Source: Thermopolyspora flexuosa (lineage in GTDB: Bacteria > Actinomycetota > Actinomycetes > Streptosporangiales > Streptosporangiaceae). From it: DNA of 64,000 nucleotides. The DNA is taken from contig NZ_VFPQ01000001.1 in NCBI RefSeq assembly GCF_006716785.1, forward strand, positions 620,001-684,000. Direction: 5' to 3'. The translations under genes were made by a program, and so were the position numbers. Positions 17,484 to 28,939 of this stretch are shown here, one piece after another; position 1 is the stretch's first letter, and each line of letters opens with the position of its first letter. Below the pieces are notes generated by a model. That model was not told where the DNA came from and made no database searches. It saw nothing but the letters and a program-made list of their open reading frames with translations.

Positions 17484-19037
17484 CTACTTCAGGACTTCGC
17501 CGTTCTTGCCGACGATGCTGCCGGACCAGGTCTTGGCCGCGGCGTCGTAGATGGCCTTGGTCTCACCGTCGAAGTACGGCGAGGCGATGAAGTCGATCCG
17601 GCCGTTGTTGTCGGCGTCGCCGAACCAGCTGATGACGCCGTTGACGTAGCCGACGCGCTTGGTGCTGCTGTACTGCCAGATCAGCGGACCACCGTCGGCG
17701 CCCTTGGTCATGGCCGACTTCAGACCGATCGACTCCTCGGCCTTCAGCTTCGGGTTCACGGCGGTGTAGGTCTTGCCGTACGACCACTTCGGGGTCAGGC
17801 CGGTGAAGCCGGTGCTGCCGTTGGGGTGCGGGGCGGCCGGGTAGCCGAAGGCGAACACCGTGGTGCCGCGCTTCTGGTTCCAGGCGAAGCCCTGGGCGCC
17901 GACGTTCTTGGCCAGCGGGCCGACGTCCTTGACCTTGCCGATGTAGAAGTGGTCGAGGTAGTACTTGACGTTCTTGGTGGGCTTGACCCACTGGACGACG
18001 AAGTACTGGATCAGGAGGTAGTTGCCGCGGCGGTCCCGGGTCAGCTTGCCGAGCACCTTGCCGGCGGCCTTGTCCTTGAGCAGCTGCTCGTACTGGGCCT
18101 TGGTGAGGTGCGTGATCTTCGGCGGCAGCACCTTGGAGCCGTTGGGCGCCTTACGGCCGCGCGGGAAGGGAGCGTCCTTCCACTGCTGCTCGGTGACCTC
18201 GATCTGGGACTTCTCGGCACCCGGGTAGTTCGGGCCGACGGCCTCCTCGCCCTTGATCCGCTCACGCCACACCGGGGCGAGCGGGCCGTACTTGTCGAGG
18301 ATCTGCCGGTACTCCTTGCGGGTGATCTCCTTGGACTCGACCCACTTGTCACCGGTCCACTTGTCGTACTCCTCCTTGGAGACCTCCTGCTTCGGGAGGA
18401 GCTGGAAGCCGTTGTAGACGGTGACGAAGGCGTAGTCCTTGTCGTAGTCCTCGAAGACCGTGAAGTCGTAGTGGGTGAAGGCCTGCTTGCCGACGTAGAT
18501 GCCCCACGGCGCCTTGCCCTTGTAGTAGCCGGGGACGAAGACCCACTTGTCGAAGACGTTCTTGCCGTCGAAGACGTTGTGGGCGGCGGTCACCACGAGG
18601 TTGCCGTACTTGGAGTGGATGGCGCTACCGGACGCCCACCACTTGTTGCCCTTGGAGTCAACCCAGAAGACCTTACCGACGGTCCGCGGCAGGTTGACGT
18701 TCTTCACCTTGGTGGCCGTCACCTTGCCGGCGCCGGTCGGGTTGGTCACGCCGGGCTTGCCGTCGGCCGACGGCCCGCCCTTGACCTGCAGCTTCTCGCT
18801 GCTGCCGACGTAGTACTCGTACTTGTACTCCTTGGCCGCCTTCAGGGCCGCGGCGTTCGAGTCGAGCCAGAACTGCGCCACCGAGTACGCCTGGGCCGGA
18901 GTCTTGGCCAGGTACTCACTGGACCGCACCGGAGCGGCGGACGCGGTGGAGGTGGTGACCAGAGAGGTGCCCAGCACGGCGGAGGCGGCAATGGCCCCAC
19001 CCAGCGGAAGAACAAGACGCTTGACTCGAGTGTTCAA
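17484..19037 (-). CDS. Secreted trypsin-fold protein with Asp in place of catalytic Ser (diverged paralogue)
   Basis: From the TTG at 19037, preceded by GAGGAG at 6 nt, this 517-residue precursor parallels the identical duplicate pair along its whole length. It has the same signal peptide, His153 in VVTAAHNVF, the DYAFVTV Asp, the charged insertion and the GADGGP motif with Asp448 in place of Ser. Differences are scattered, mainly in the insertion and near the N-terminus of the mature protein. A 195-bp stretch (18490-18684) is nonetheless identical in DNA to 12381-12575, a sign of gene conversion. Retention of the Ser-to-Asp change in a diverged paralogue suggests that it is selected and not a decay product. 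Confidence 0.88.
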   Translation of the reverse strand: MNTRVKRLVLPLGGAIAASAVLGTSLVTTSTASAAPVRSSEYLAKTPAQAYSVAQFWLDSNAAALKAAKEYKYEYYVGSSEKLQVKGGPSADGKPGVTNPTGAGKVTATKVKNVNLPRTVGKVFWVDSKGNKWWASGSAIHSKYGNLVVTAAHNVFDGKNVFDKWVFVPGYYKGKAPWGIYVGKQAFTHYDFTVFEDYDKDYAFVTVYNGFQLLPKQEVSKEEYDKWTGDKWVESKEITRKEYRQILDKYGPLAPVWRERIKGEEAVGPNYPGAEKSQIEVTEQQWKDAPFPRGRKAPNGSKVLPPKITHLTKAQYEQLLKDKAAGKVLGKLTRDRRGNYLLIQYFVVQWVKPTKNVKYYLDHFYIGKVKDVGPLAKNVGAQGFAWNQKRGTTVFAFGYPAAPHPNGSTGFTGLTPKWSYGKTYTAVNPKLKAEESIGLKSAMTKGADGGPLIWQYSSTKRVGYVNGVISWFGDADNNGRIDFIASPYFDGETKAIYDAAAKTWSGSIVGKNGEVLK

Positions 19038-19108
19038 GGGAAGCTCCTCGGGACGTCGTGCAGTGCAACGCATCGGGTGTCCCACGCGTCAGTCGAGAGA
19101 CAGTCAGG

Positions 19109-19189
19109 AACATACGCGGTGATCTTGGGTTGTCACAGCGTTTCGTCAAGGAAGAGTCGATCGTCGCCGCGTGTGACACTTCTGTGACC
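19109..19189 (-). promoter_or_regulatory. Putative promoter and direct repeats of the fourth paralogue
   Basis: On the minus strand GTGACA-N16-TATGTT gives a reasonable promoter, with the -10 at 19114-19109. Direct repeats GGTCAC and TGTCAC, 11 bp apart, lie at 19189-19172, matching the arrangement before the duplicate genes despite sequence divergence around them. Confidence 0.5.
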
Positions 19190-19309
19190 TCTGTGGCCGA
19201 CGGCGTCAGATGTTGATTTGTGCGGACATCGCCGCAGGTCGCCCCCGGGTTTGCGGAAGGTTCGGGACGTGCCGGGTCAGGTTCGCTGTCAGAACCCAGC
19301 ATGTCATCA

Positions 19310-19325
19310 TGTGAGGTAAATCACA
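19310..19325. promoter_or_regulatory. CRP/GlxR-type palindrome upstream of the fourth paralogue
   Basis: TGTGAGGTAAATCACA matches the full CRP-family consensus. Its distance from the TTG start (about 273 bp) is nearly the same as in the duplicate copies (about 266 bp). Confidence 0.7.
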
Positions 19326-19433
19326 TTGGCCACACGGCACCGATTTGGCCCCATCCGCGTCTAAGAGCCTTGCCTCGCGCCGTCCCGTGGGGTTGAACTG
19401 AAGGCGACACCCCCGCGCAGGTAGGGGAAGCAC

Positions 19434-20348
19434 GTGACCCGCCTCGACATCGTTGAGCACGGCCAGGGACGACGGCGCCGCCTCTCCGTCGTGGTCGCGG
19501 CCGGCCTGCTCGCGCTGTTCCTCTTCGTCCTGCTCTCCGGCCGCGGCGACCCGGCGCTGCCGCCCGCCCCGACGGCCGAGCCCACCGGGCCGCGCGTCGT
19601 CATCCTCGACCCGACCCCCGCCGCGACCAACGCGGTGTTCCCCAAGGAGAAGGGGAGCGGGAAGCGGAGGACGATCGACGTGACCTTCCCCGACGGCGCG
19701 CGGGCCAGGCTCACCTATCCCGCCGACCTGCGCCTCGCCGAACTCGGCGTACGCCCGCGCATCGGCGCACGGCTGCCGGCCGACGACGGATCCCTGCAGC
19801 CCCGGATGCTCGTCGCCCCTTACCGGGGCGAGGCCGAGGTCGCGCGCAACGGGCCGATGATCCGCCGCCTCGCCGACAACGTCACGCTGTGGCCCAAGCC
19901 GGAGGGCGCGCCCGCCGCCGGCGAGGTGCTGCTGTTCGCGTTCGGCCCGTGGCGGCTCACGCTCACCGACACGAGCTACGGGCTCACCTTCGAGCAACGC
20001 CGTACCTGGGCGCGCAACCTGCGCGGCAGGGTGACCAAGGACGGCTTCCTCGTGCTGTCCGCCCGGCGGCCGCTCACGCTCGCCCGGCCGGGCGAGGTGT
20101 ACGCCGAGGTCCCGTACGGCCCGCAGCTCTGGCTCGGCGGCGACCGCGACCGGCTGATCGTGCTCATCCCCACGCCGGACTGCCCCAGCCGTGCGGTCGA
20201 TCCGCCGGCCATCAGGTCGGTCACGAACGCCACGGGCGCCGGCTGCCGCGGCGACGTGTACCTGGCCGTCGTCGGCGACCAGGAGTTCGTGGATCGCGTG
20301 CTTAAGGAGGTACGGGTCCGCTACGAGGCGCGATCGGCCACTGGGTAG
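19434..20348 (+). CDS. Single-pass membrane or exported protein of unknown function
   Basis: The 304-residue product from the GTG at 19434 has a basic N-terminus (GRRRR), one hydrophobic helix near residues 17-34 (LSVVVAAGLLALFLFVLL) and then a Pro-rich linker, so the rest should lie outside the membrane. No known domain was recognised in the soluble part. It contains FPDGARARLTYPADLRLAELGVRP-like beta-rich stretches and two cysteines (in PDCPS and AGCRG) that could form a disulfide. It is 9 bp upstream of, and probably co-transcribed with, the dehydrogenase gene that follows. It faces away from the trypsin-fold array. Confidence 0.7.
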   Translation: MTRLDIVEHGQGRRRRLSVVVAAGLLALFLFVLLSGRGDPALPPAPTAEPTGPRVVILDPTPAATNAVFPKEKGSGKRRTIDVTFPDGARARLTYPADLRLAELGVRPRIGARLPADDGSLQPRMLVAPYRGEAEVARNGPMIRRLADNVTLWPKPEGAPAAGEVLLFAFGPWRLTLTDTSYGLTFEQRRTWARNLRGRVTKDGFLVLSARRPLTLARPGEVYAEVPYGPQLWLGGDRDRLIVLIPTPDCPSRAVDPPAIRSVTNATGAGCRGDVYLAVVGDQEFVDRVLKEVRVRYEARSATG

Positions 20349-20357
20349 GGTTCCGGC

Positions 20358-21323
20358 ATGTTCGCCGTAACCGCAAGCGCCACCGACCCGAACGACCCGC
20401 TGCGCGGGCTCACGCTCGGGGAGCGGCCCGAGCCGAAGGTCCCCGACGGCTGGACCACCGTGACCGTACGGGCCGCGGCGCTCAACCACCATGACCTGTG
20501 GACTCTCCGAGGCGTCGGGATCAGCCAGGACCGGCTGCCCATCATCCTCGGCTGCGACGCCGCGGGCGTCGACGAGGACGGCAACGAGGTGATCGTGCAC
20601 GCGGTGATCGGCACGCCGGTGCACGGGGACGAGACCCTCGACCCCAAGCGCTCGCTGCTGTCCGAGGTGTACGACGGCACGTTCGCCGAGCGGGTGGCGG
20701 TGCCGCGCCGCAACCTCGTGCCCAAGCCCGCCGGACTGAGCTTCGAGCACGCCGCGTGCCTGCCCACGGCCTGGCTCACCGCGTACCGCATGCTGTTCGA
20801 GAAGTCCGGTCTGGAGCCGGGCTCCACCGTGCTCGTGCAGGGCGCGGGCGGCGGCGTCGCGACCGCGCTGATCATGCTCGGCCGGGCCGCGGGCTACCGG
20901 GTGTGGGCGACGAGCCGGTCGGAGGAGAAGCGCGCCCGGGCGCTCGAGCTCGGCGCCGACCAGGTCTTCGAGCCCGGGGCGCGGCTGCCCGAGCGGGTGG
21001 ACGCGGTGATGGAGACGGTCGGCCAGGCGACCTGGGCGCACTCGCTCAAGTCGCTGCGGCCCGGCGGCCGCATCGTGGTGTGCGGCGCCACGAGCGGCGC
21101 GGTGCCCCCGGCCGACCTCAACCGGGTCTTCTTCCTCCAGCTGTCCGTGGTGGGCAGCACCATGGGCACCCGCGAGCAGCTGGAACGGCTCGCGCGGTTC
21201 CTCGAGCAGACCGGCGTGCGGCCGGTGATCGACCGGACGCTGCCGCTCGACCGGGCCCGCGAGGGCTTCGAGGCGATGCAGCGGGGCGACATCTTCGGCA
21301 AGATCGTGTTCACGCTGCAGTGA
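20358..21323 (+). CDS. Zinc-type alcohol dehydrogenase / quinone oxidoreductase family protein
   Basis: This is a medium-chain dehydrogenase/reductase of 321 residues. The N-terminal GroES-like domain contains ALNHHDLWTLRG and ILGCDAAGVD. The NAD(P)-binding domain has VLVQGAGGGVATALIMLGRA. It ends with the family segment LDRAREGFEAMQRGDIFGKIVF. The structural-zinc cysteines are not seen, which favours the zinc-free quinone oxidoreductase branch. Substrate is unknown. The ATG at 20358 lies 9 bp after the preceding gene. Confidence 0.85.
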   Translation: MFAVTASATDPNDPLRGLTLGERPEPKVPDGWTTVTVRAAALNHHDLWTLRGVGISQDRLPIILGCDAAGVDEDGNEVIVHAVIGTPVHGDETLDPKRSLLSEVYDGTFAERVAVPRRNLVPKPAGLSFEHAACLPTAWLTAYRMLFEKSGLEPGSTVLVQGAGGGVATALIMLGRAAGYRVWATSRSEEKRARALELGADQVFEPGARLPERVDAVMETVGQATWAHSLKSLRPGGRIVVCGATSGAVPPADLNRVFFLQLSVVGSTMGTREQLERLARFLEQTGVRPVIDRTLPLDRAREGFEAMQRGDIFGKIVFTLQ

Positions 21324-21362
21324 CCGGCGTGCGCGGACGCGGACTCCGGGAGGACCCCGCGG

Positions 21363-22139
21363 TCACCCCCGGAGCGCCTCCCGGATCCGCTCCGCCACGT
21401 CGTCGAGGGCCTCGCGGCAGTAGGTGAGCGTGTTCTCGTCCAGCTCCGCCTGGGCGGCCTCGTGCCGGATCCGCGCGACGAAGTCGGCGAGCATGCGGCC
21501 CAGCTCGGCGTCGTACTCGGCCCGGCGGTCGTCCCGGGACTCACGGGTCCCGCCCGCGCCGGTGCCGCCGAAGCCGCTCCAGAACTGGTCCCAGATCCGC
21601 AGCCACTCCCGGGCCCACTGCTCGCCCTCGTCCAGCAGCTCCTGGGGCGGCCGGCCCCACGCCACCGTGATCGGGAACAGCCGCCGCGGCCCGCGCCGCT
21701 CCTCCGCGCGCGGCTCCGACCGGCCGGCCGTACGGCCCGCCGCCTCGCCGCGCCGCATGTCGCGGGCCACCCGGGTGAGCTCGTCGCGCAGCGCCCGCAC
21801 GGTCTCCCGGACGTCCTCCTTCACCTCGCGGGCGATGTCGCGCACCGAGTCGGCGATCTCCTGCTCCAGCTCGGCGAGCTCGTCGAGCCGGGCGTTCAGC
21901 TCCGCCCGCCCCTTGTCGGTGATGGTGAACACCTTCTTGCCGTCCCGCACCTCGTGCGTGACGAGGCCCTCCTCCTCGAGCCGGGCGAGCCGCGGGTAGA
22001 TCGTGCCGGGGGAGGGGGAGTACACCCCGAGGAACCGGTCCTGCAGCAGCCGGATCACCTCGTACCCGTGCCGCGGGCTCTCCTCCAGCAGCTTGAGCAG
22101 GTACAGCCGAAGCCGCCCGTGGCGAAACACCGGACTCAT
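21363..22139 (-). CDS. PadR-family transcriptional regulator with extended C-terminal region
   Basis: The N-terminal ~85 residues are a PadR winged helix (LYLLKLLEESPRHGYEVI, SPSPGTIYPRLARLEEEGLV, GKKVFTITDKGRAEL). An acidic/basic helical segment follows (residues ~85-130, likely coiled coil), then a ~110-residue C-terminal region with a conserved-looking YDAELGRMLADFVARIRHEAA. PadR proteins repress genes until a ligand binds. The ATG at 22139 overlaps the stop of the upstream DUF4097 gene as ATGA, so the two are translationally coupled. Tandem repeats in the promoter are likely its own operator. The 258-residue length exceeds that of minimal PadR proteins. Confidence 0.88.
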   Translation of the reverse strand: MSPVFRHGRLRLYLLKLLEESPRHGYEVIRLLQDRFLGVYSPSPGTIYPRLARLEEEGLVTHEVRDGKKVFTITDKGRAELNARLDELAELEQEIADSVRDIAREVKEDVRETVRALRDELTRVARDMRRGEAAGRTAGRSEPRAEERRGPRRLFPITVAWGRPPQELLDEGEQWAREWLRIWDQFWSGFGGTGAGGTRESRDDRRAEYDAELGRMLADFVARIRHEAAQAELDENTLTYCREALDDVAERIREALRG

Positions 22140-22948
22140 GACTCCTCCCCTCCCGGGCGCGGCTCCCCGCGCAGCAGTGTGACGTCCCCCGACACGGTGG
22201 TGACCTCGACCGAGGCCATGCCGCCACCGAGCCGTCCGCTGACCGACCGGGCGCCGGGGTGCCCGTCGCAGCGGAGGTTGCCGAAGCCGGTGGTGATGCT
22301 GCCGATGCTGGAGCGCAGCACCACGTCGGTGTCGACGTCGGCGGGCAGCCGTACCACGACCGGGCCGGAGATGCTGGTGACCGTGACGTGCCCGGTGGGC
22401 GTGAGCACGAGGTCGGCGGTGATCCGGGCGGAGACCGTGTCCGCCCGCAGCCGCCGCGGGGTTCCGGCGGCGACGGTGAGCTCGCCGGCCACGCTGGTGA
22501 ACGATAAGTCCCCGGCGAGCGCCCGGCTCTCCACCGTGCCGGACACGGTCTCGGTGCTGATCTCGCCGCTCACGCCGTCGAGCACGATGTCGCCGCTCAC
22601 GCTCCGCACGCTGGTCCGGTTCTCGAACCCGGCGAGCACCGCGGAGGCGGAGACCACGCCCACCTGGACCGGGCAGTCCCGCGGCGCGGTGAGGGTGAGC
22701 GTCGCGCTGCGCCGGTCCGGGCGCAGCCAGCCGAGCACCCCTTTCAGGGTCGGGTCGCCGTGGCCGACGGAGAGCCGTCCGTCGTCGTGGGTCACGGTGA
22801 GCGGCGCCGGGCCGATCTCGCTCACCTCGAGCATCGGAGGTCCGTCGCTCGCCAGCACGGCGAGCCGCCCCGCCACGATGCGCACGGTGAGCTCGGTGAC
22901 GGGGCCGAACGTGAGCCGATCCGGTCGCTCGATCGTCCAGCGTTGCAT
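22136..22948 (-). CDS. DUF4097-type beta-helical protein
   Basis: The 270-residue protein shows the repeated short beta-strand pattern of DUF4097 (successive units such as SVSGDIVLDGVSGEISTETVSGTVESRAL and TSISGPVVVRLPADVDTDVVLRSS, quoted in part). Such proteins are common partners of PadR or LiaG-like envelope-stress loci. There is no signal peptide, so it is probably cytoplasmic or acts through a partner. It is the first gene of a two-gene operon with the PadR regulator. Function is not established for the family. Confidence 0.8.
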   Translation of the reverse strand: MQRWTIERPDRLTFGPVTELTVRIVAGRLAVLASDGPPMLEVSEIGPAPLTVTHDDGRLSVGHGDPTLKGVLGWLRPDRRSATLTLTAPRDCPVQVGVVSASAVLAGFENRTSVRSVSGDIVLDGVSGEISTETVSGTVESRALAGDLSFTSVAGELTVAAGTPRRLRADTVSARITADLVLTPTGHVTVTSISGPVVVRLPADVDTDVVLRSSIGSITTGFGNLRCDGHPGARSVSGRLGGGMASVEVTTVSGDVTLLRGEPRPGGEES

Positions 22949-22981
22949 GACGGGCCCTCCGTCTCGACATTTCCGATAGAC

Positions 22982-23023
22982 ACGATATATCGCGTCTACC
23001 CGAAGTCAAGACATATCGCGTCT
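22982..23023 (-). promoter_or_regulatory. Promoter with two direct repeats, probable PadR operator
   Basis: Two exact 11-bp direct repeats ATATCGCGTCT lie at 22987-22997 and 23013-23023, 26 bp apart, in an AT-rich island. On the minus strand they flank a good promoter, TTGACT (23009-23004) - 16 bp - TATCGT (22987-22982). The arrangement suggests autorepression by the PadR protein of the same operon. Confidence 0.6.
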
Positions 23024-23217
23024 TACGCGTCGTCGTCGAGCCCGTCCTCCTCGTCGTCGAACCGGGCGAGCCAGGTGGCGAACCGGTCGATGGGGGTCTC
23101 GAACTCGGGGTTGAGGTCGACGAACTCGCGCAGCCGCTCGGCGAGCCAGGAGATCGCGATCTCCTCGTCGCCGCGCCGCTCCACGAGCTCCTCGATGCCG
23201 CGGTCGGTGAAGTACAT
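23023..23217 (-). CDS. Small conserved actinobacterial protein (DUF6104-like)
   Basis: The 64-residue acidic protein starts at the ATG at 23217 after CAGGAGGACA. The opening YFTDRGIEELVERRG and the segment FVDLNPEFETPIDRFATWLARFD match a small family that I recall as DUF6104, common in Streptomyces. Function is unknown. It follows kgd and a terminator, so it probably has its own promoter. The acidic C-terminus (DDEEDGLDDDA) is typical. Confidence 0.75.
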   Translation of the reverse strand: MYFTDRGIEELVERRGDEEIAISWLAERLREFVDLNPEFETPIDRFATWLARFDDEEDGLDDDA

Positions 23218-23245
23218 CGCAGTGTCCTCCTGCGTACACGGAAGT

Positions 23246-23281
23246 CCCCCACACCGGGCCGCGCGGGCCCGGGTGTGGGGG
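23246..23281 (-). terminator. Terminator downstream of kgd
   Basis: CCCCCACACCGGGCC (23246-23260) pairs with GGCCCGGGTGTGGGGG (23266-23281) with one extra base. It begins 57 bp past the kgd stop codon. Confidence 0.8.
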
Positions 23282-23337
23282 ACCGGATCGTCGTCTTCGG
23301 TCCGGACGGCCCCGCGAGGGGACCGCCGGCGGGAGGG

Positions 23338-27012
<3,675 letters not shown>

Positions 27013-27598
27013 GGCGGAAATCGCCCTCTTCCGCAGATCGGCGTTGGATTGGAAGACCTGTCCAAGGCTACTCGCCCCGCCAGGGGGCGTGTGCCCAACA
27101 ACTGGATCGCGTGGTCGGCACGTTACGGGTCCGGTGACTCATCCGGTGCGCATCCGGCGGCTCCTTGGGTGCGCGGCGTCCCGGCGGCGGCGCTCCGCCG
27201 AGGGGCGAGGTGCTGGGCATGTCCTCGAACCGATCCTCTCAGTGCGCGCGCGGTTGGTCACCACTCGGCGCCCTGACCCGCCGGTTAGGCCCTGGTTTCC
27301 GCGCGGCCAGGCCGGTCTCGCCCGGCGGGGACGTCTAGGGCACCGCTTATCCCGAACGTGCCCATATTGAATCATATGTGTTACTAACGGTCGTTCCGTC
27401 GCATGGAACGCTCACGGGTCGGCCCGTCCGCCGTCGTGCGGCCTGCGGCGGGCGGCCGGGCCGGCGGGCCGGGTTCCCGATCGCGCCCCGGCCGCGTGCC
27501 GTCCGTGTATGCCGGGCCGTACCGGGCTTCCGGCGACCCCCACTAGAACGCAATTCGATTTATGTGCGCACAATCGTGGGGGTCGAAGGGAGTTTGGG
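27013..27598. other. Divergent intergenic region between kgd and the MBL hydrolase gene
   Basis: This 586-bp region should contain both promoters. An AT-rich stretch at 27350-27395 stands out, with the imperfect repeat CATATTGAATCATATG at 27361-27376. The segment TAGAACGCAATTCG at 27544-27557 resembles half of a KstR-type operator but lacks the second half-site. Open frames here are short, Arg-rich and unconvincing. Confidence 0.4.
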
Positions 27599-28783
27599 AT
27601 GGTACGGGATTCAGCGGTGAGCGCCGCCGGTTCTGCCGCGGCGGACGCGGCGTCCGGGGGCACGCCGGCCGCCGCGGGTGACGTTTCGGGTGCCCCGGCG
27701 CGGACGGTCACGCCGGCCGACGAGCGCCAGCGCGCCGCCTGGCGGAACGGCGAGCTGCCCCGCGTCGAGCGGGTACGGCCCGGCCTCTGGTCGATCCCCG
27801 TGCCGATCCCGATCAACTCGCTCCGGTACGTGCTCGTCTACGCGCTCGAGCTGACGAGCGGCGTGGCGATCATCGACGCCGGGTGGGACAGCGACGAGGC
27901 CTTCACCGCGCTGCGCGACGGGCTCGGCCAGGCCGGGTTCGACATCTCCGACGTGCGCGCCGTGCTCGTCACCCACGTCCACCCCGACCACTACGGCCTC
28001 GCCGGGCGGGTGCGCGAGCACTCGGGGGCGTGGATCGGGGTGCACCCGGCGGACGCGAACCTCGTCCACGACCGCCTGTTCGACCTCGGCGACGACCCCG
28101 AGGCGCGGGTCCGGGAGCTGATCCGGCGCGACCGGGAGCTGCTCGAGCGGTGCGGGGCTCCGCAGGAGGTGATCACCGAGGCGGTGAACCTCGCCTCGCT
28201 GGCCCGCCGGTTCGCCGCCCCGGCCCGCCCGGACGTGCTCATCGAGGACGGCGACCGGCCGGTGCTGCCGGGCTGGGACCTGCGCGCGGTGTGGACGCCC
28301 GGCCACTCGCCCGGCCACCTGTGCTTCGTCTCCGAGCGGCGCCGCATCCTCATCACCGGCGACCACGTGCTGCCGCGGATCACCCCGATCGTGTCGGTGC
28401 ACCCCCAGTCGTCCCCGAACCCGCTCGCCGACTACCTCGACTCGCTCGCCACGATCCGCGCGGTCGGCGTCGAGGCGGGCGTGACCGAGGTGCTGCCCGC
28501 GCACGAGTACCGGTTCCTGGAGCTGACCGCGCGGGTCGACCACCTCATGGCCCACCACGAGGAGCGGCTCGCCGAGATCGAGGCGGCGGTCGCCGCGGCG
28601 GGCGGCGCCTCCTGCTGGGAGCTGGCGAGCCGGCTCACCTGGTCCCGGCCCTGGGAATCGATTCCGCAGTTCATGCGCAGGATGGCGAACAACGAGACGC
28701 TCGCCCACCTGGTCTGGCTGGAGTCCCGCGGCCGGGTCCGCCGGGTGCCGGGTACACCCGACCTGTGGTACCCGGCCGACTGA
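27599..28783 (+). CDS. Metallo-beta-lactamase-fold hydrolase
   Basis: The 394-residue protein is a two-domain MBL hydrolase. The metal-binding motif is THVHPDHYG, with further ligands in the TGDHVLPRITP region and at the HEYRF histidine. The first ~55 residues are Ala/Gly/Thr-rich and probably flexible. The C-terminal ~60 residues resemble the winged-helix tail found in some MBL hydrolases that act on thioesters or lactones (compare LACTB2-like proteins). The substrate cannot be named. The ATG at 27599 follows GAAGGGAG at 6 nt. A KstR-like near-match site and an SDR gene lie immediately downstream. Confidence 0.85.
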   Translation: MVRDSAVSAAGSAAADAASGGTPAAAGDVSGAPARTVTPADERQRAAWRNGELPRVERVRPGLWSIPVPIPINSLRYVLVYALELTSGVAIIDAGWDSDEAFTALRDGLGQAGFDISDVRAVLVTHVHPDHYGLAGRVREHSGAWIGVHPADANLVHDRLFDLGDDPEARVRELIRRDRELLERCGAPQEVITEAVNLASLARRFAAPARPDVLIEDGDRPVLPGWDLRAVWTPGHSPGHLCFVSERRRILITGDHVLPRITPIVSVHPQSSPNPLADYLDSLATIRAVGVEAGVTEVLPAHEYRFLELTARVDHLMAHHEERLAEIEAAVAAAGGASCWELASRLTWSRPWESIPQFMRRMANNETLAHLVWLESRGRVRRVPGTPDLWYPAD

Positions 28784-28832
28784 GCCCGCGGGCCCGCGGC
28801 CGGGCGTGCCGGGCCGTACCCGGGCGGCACGA

Positions 28833-28846
28833 TGAAACGTGTTCTC
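28833..28846. promoter_or_regulatory. KstR-like operator (near match) upstream of the SDR gene
   Basis: TGAAACGTGTTCTC fits the KstR pattern TnnAACnnGTTnnA at seven of eight defined positions (final A is C). It lies ~95 bp upstream of the SDR start. Confidence 0.45.
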
Positions 28847-28939
28847 GGCCCGATGGTTACCGCCGGGTAGCGGCGACCGGTGCGGGCCCGGCTATCGTGT
28901 GGACATCAACCGAACCTTGTTCTCCTGAAAGGCGCACAC

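Noticed and set aside
28912-28922. GAACCTTGTTC as a KstR operator
   Set aside because: The spacer between half-sites is 3 nt; KstR sites have 2. Kept only as a possible site of another regulator.
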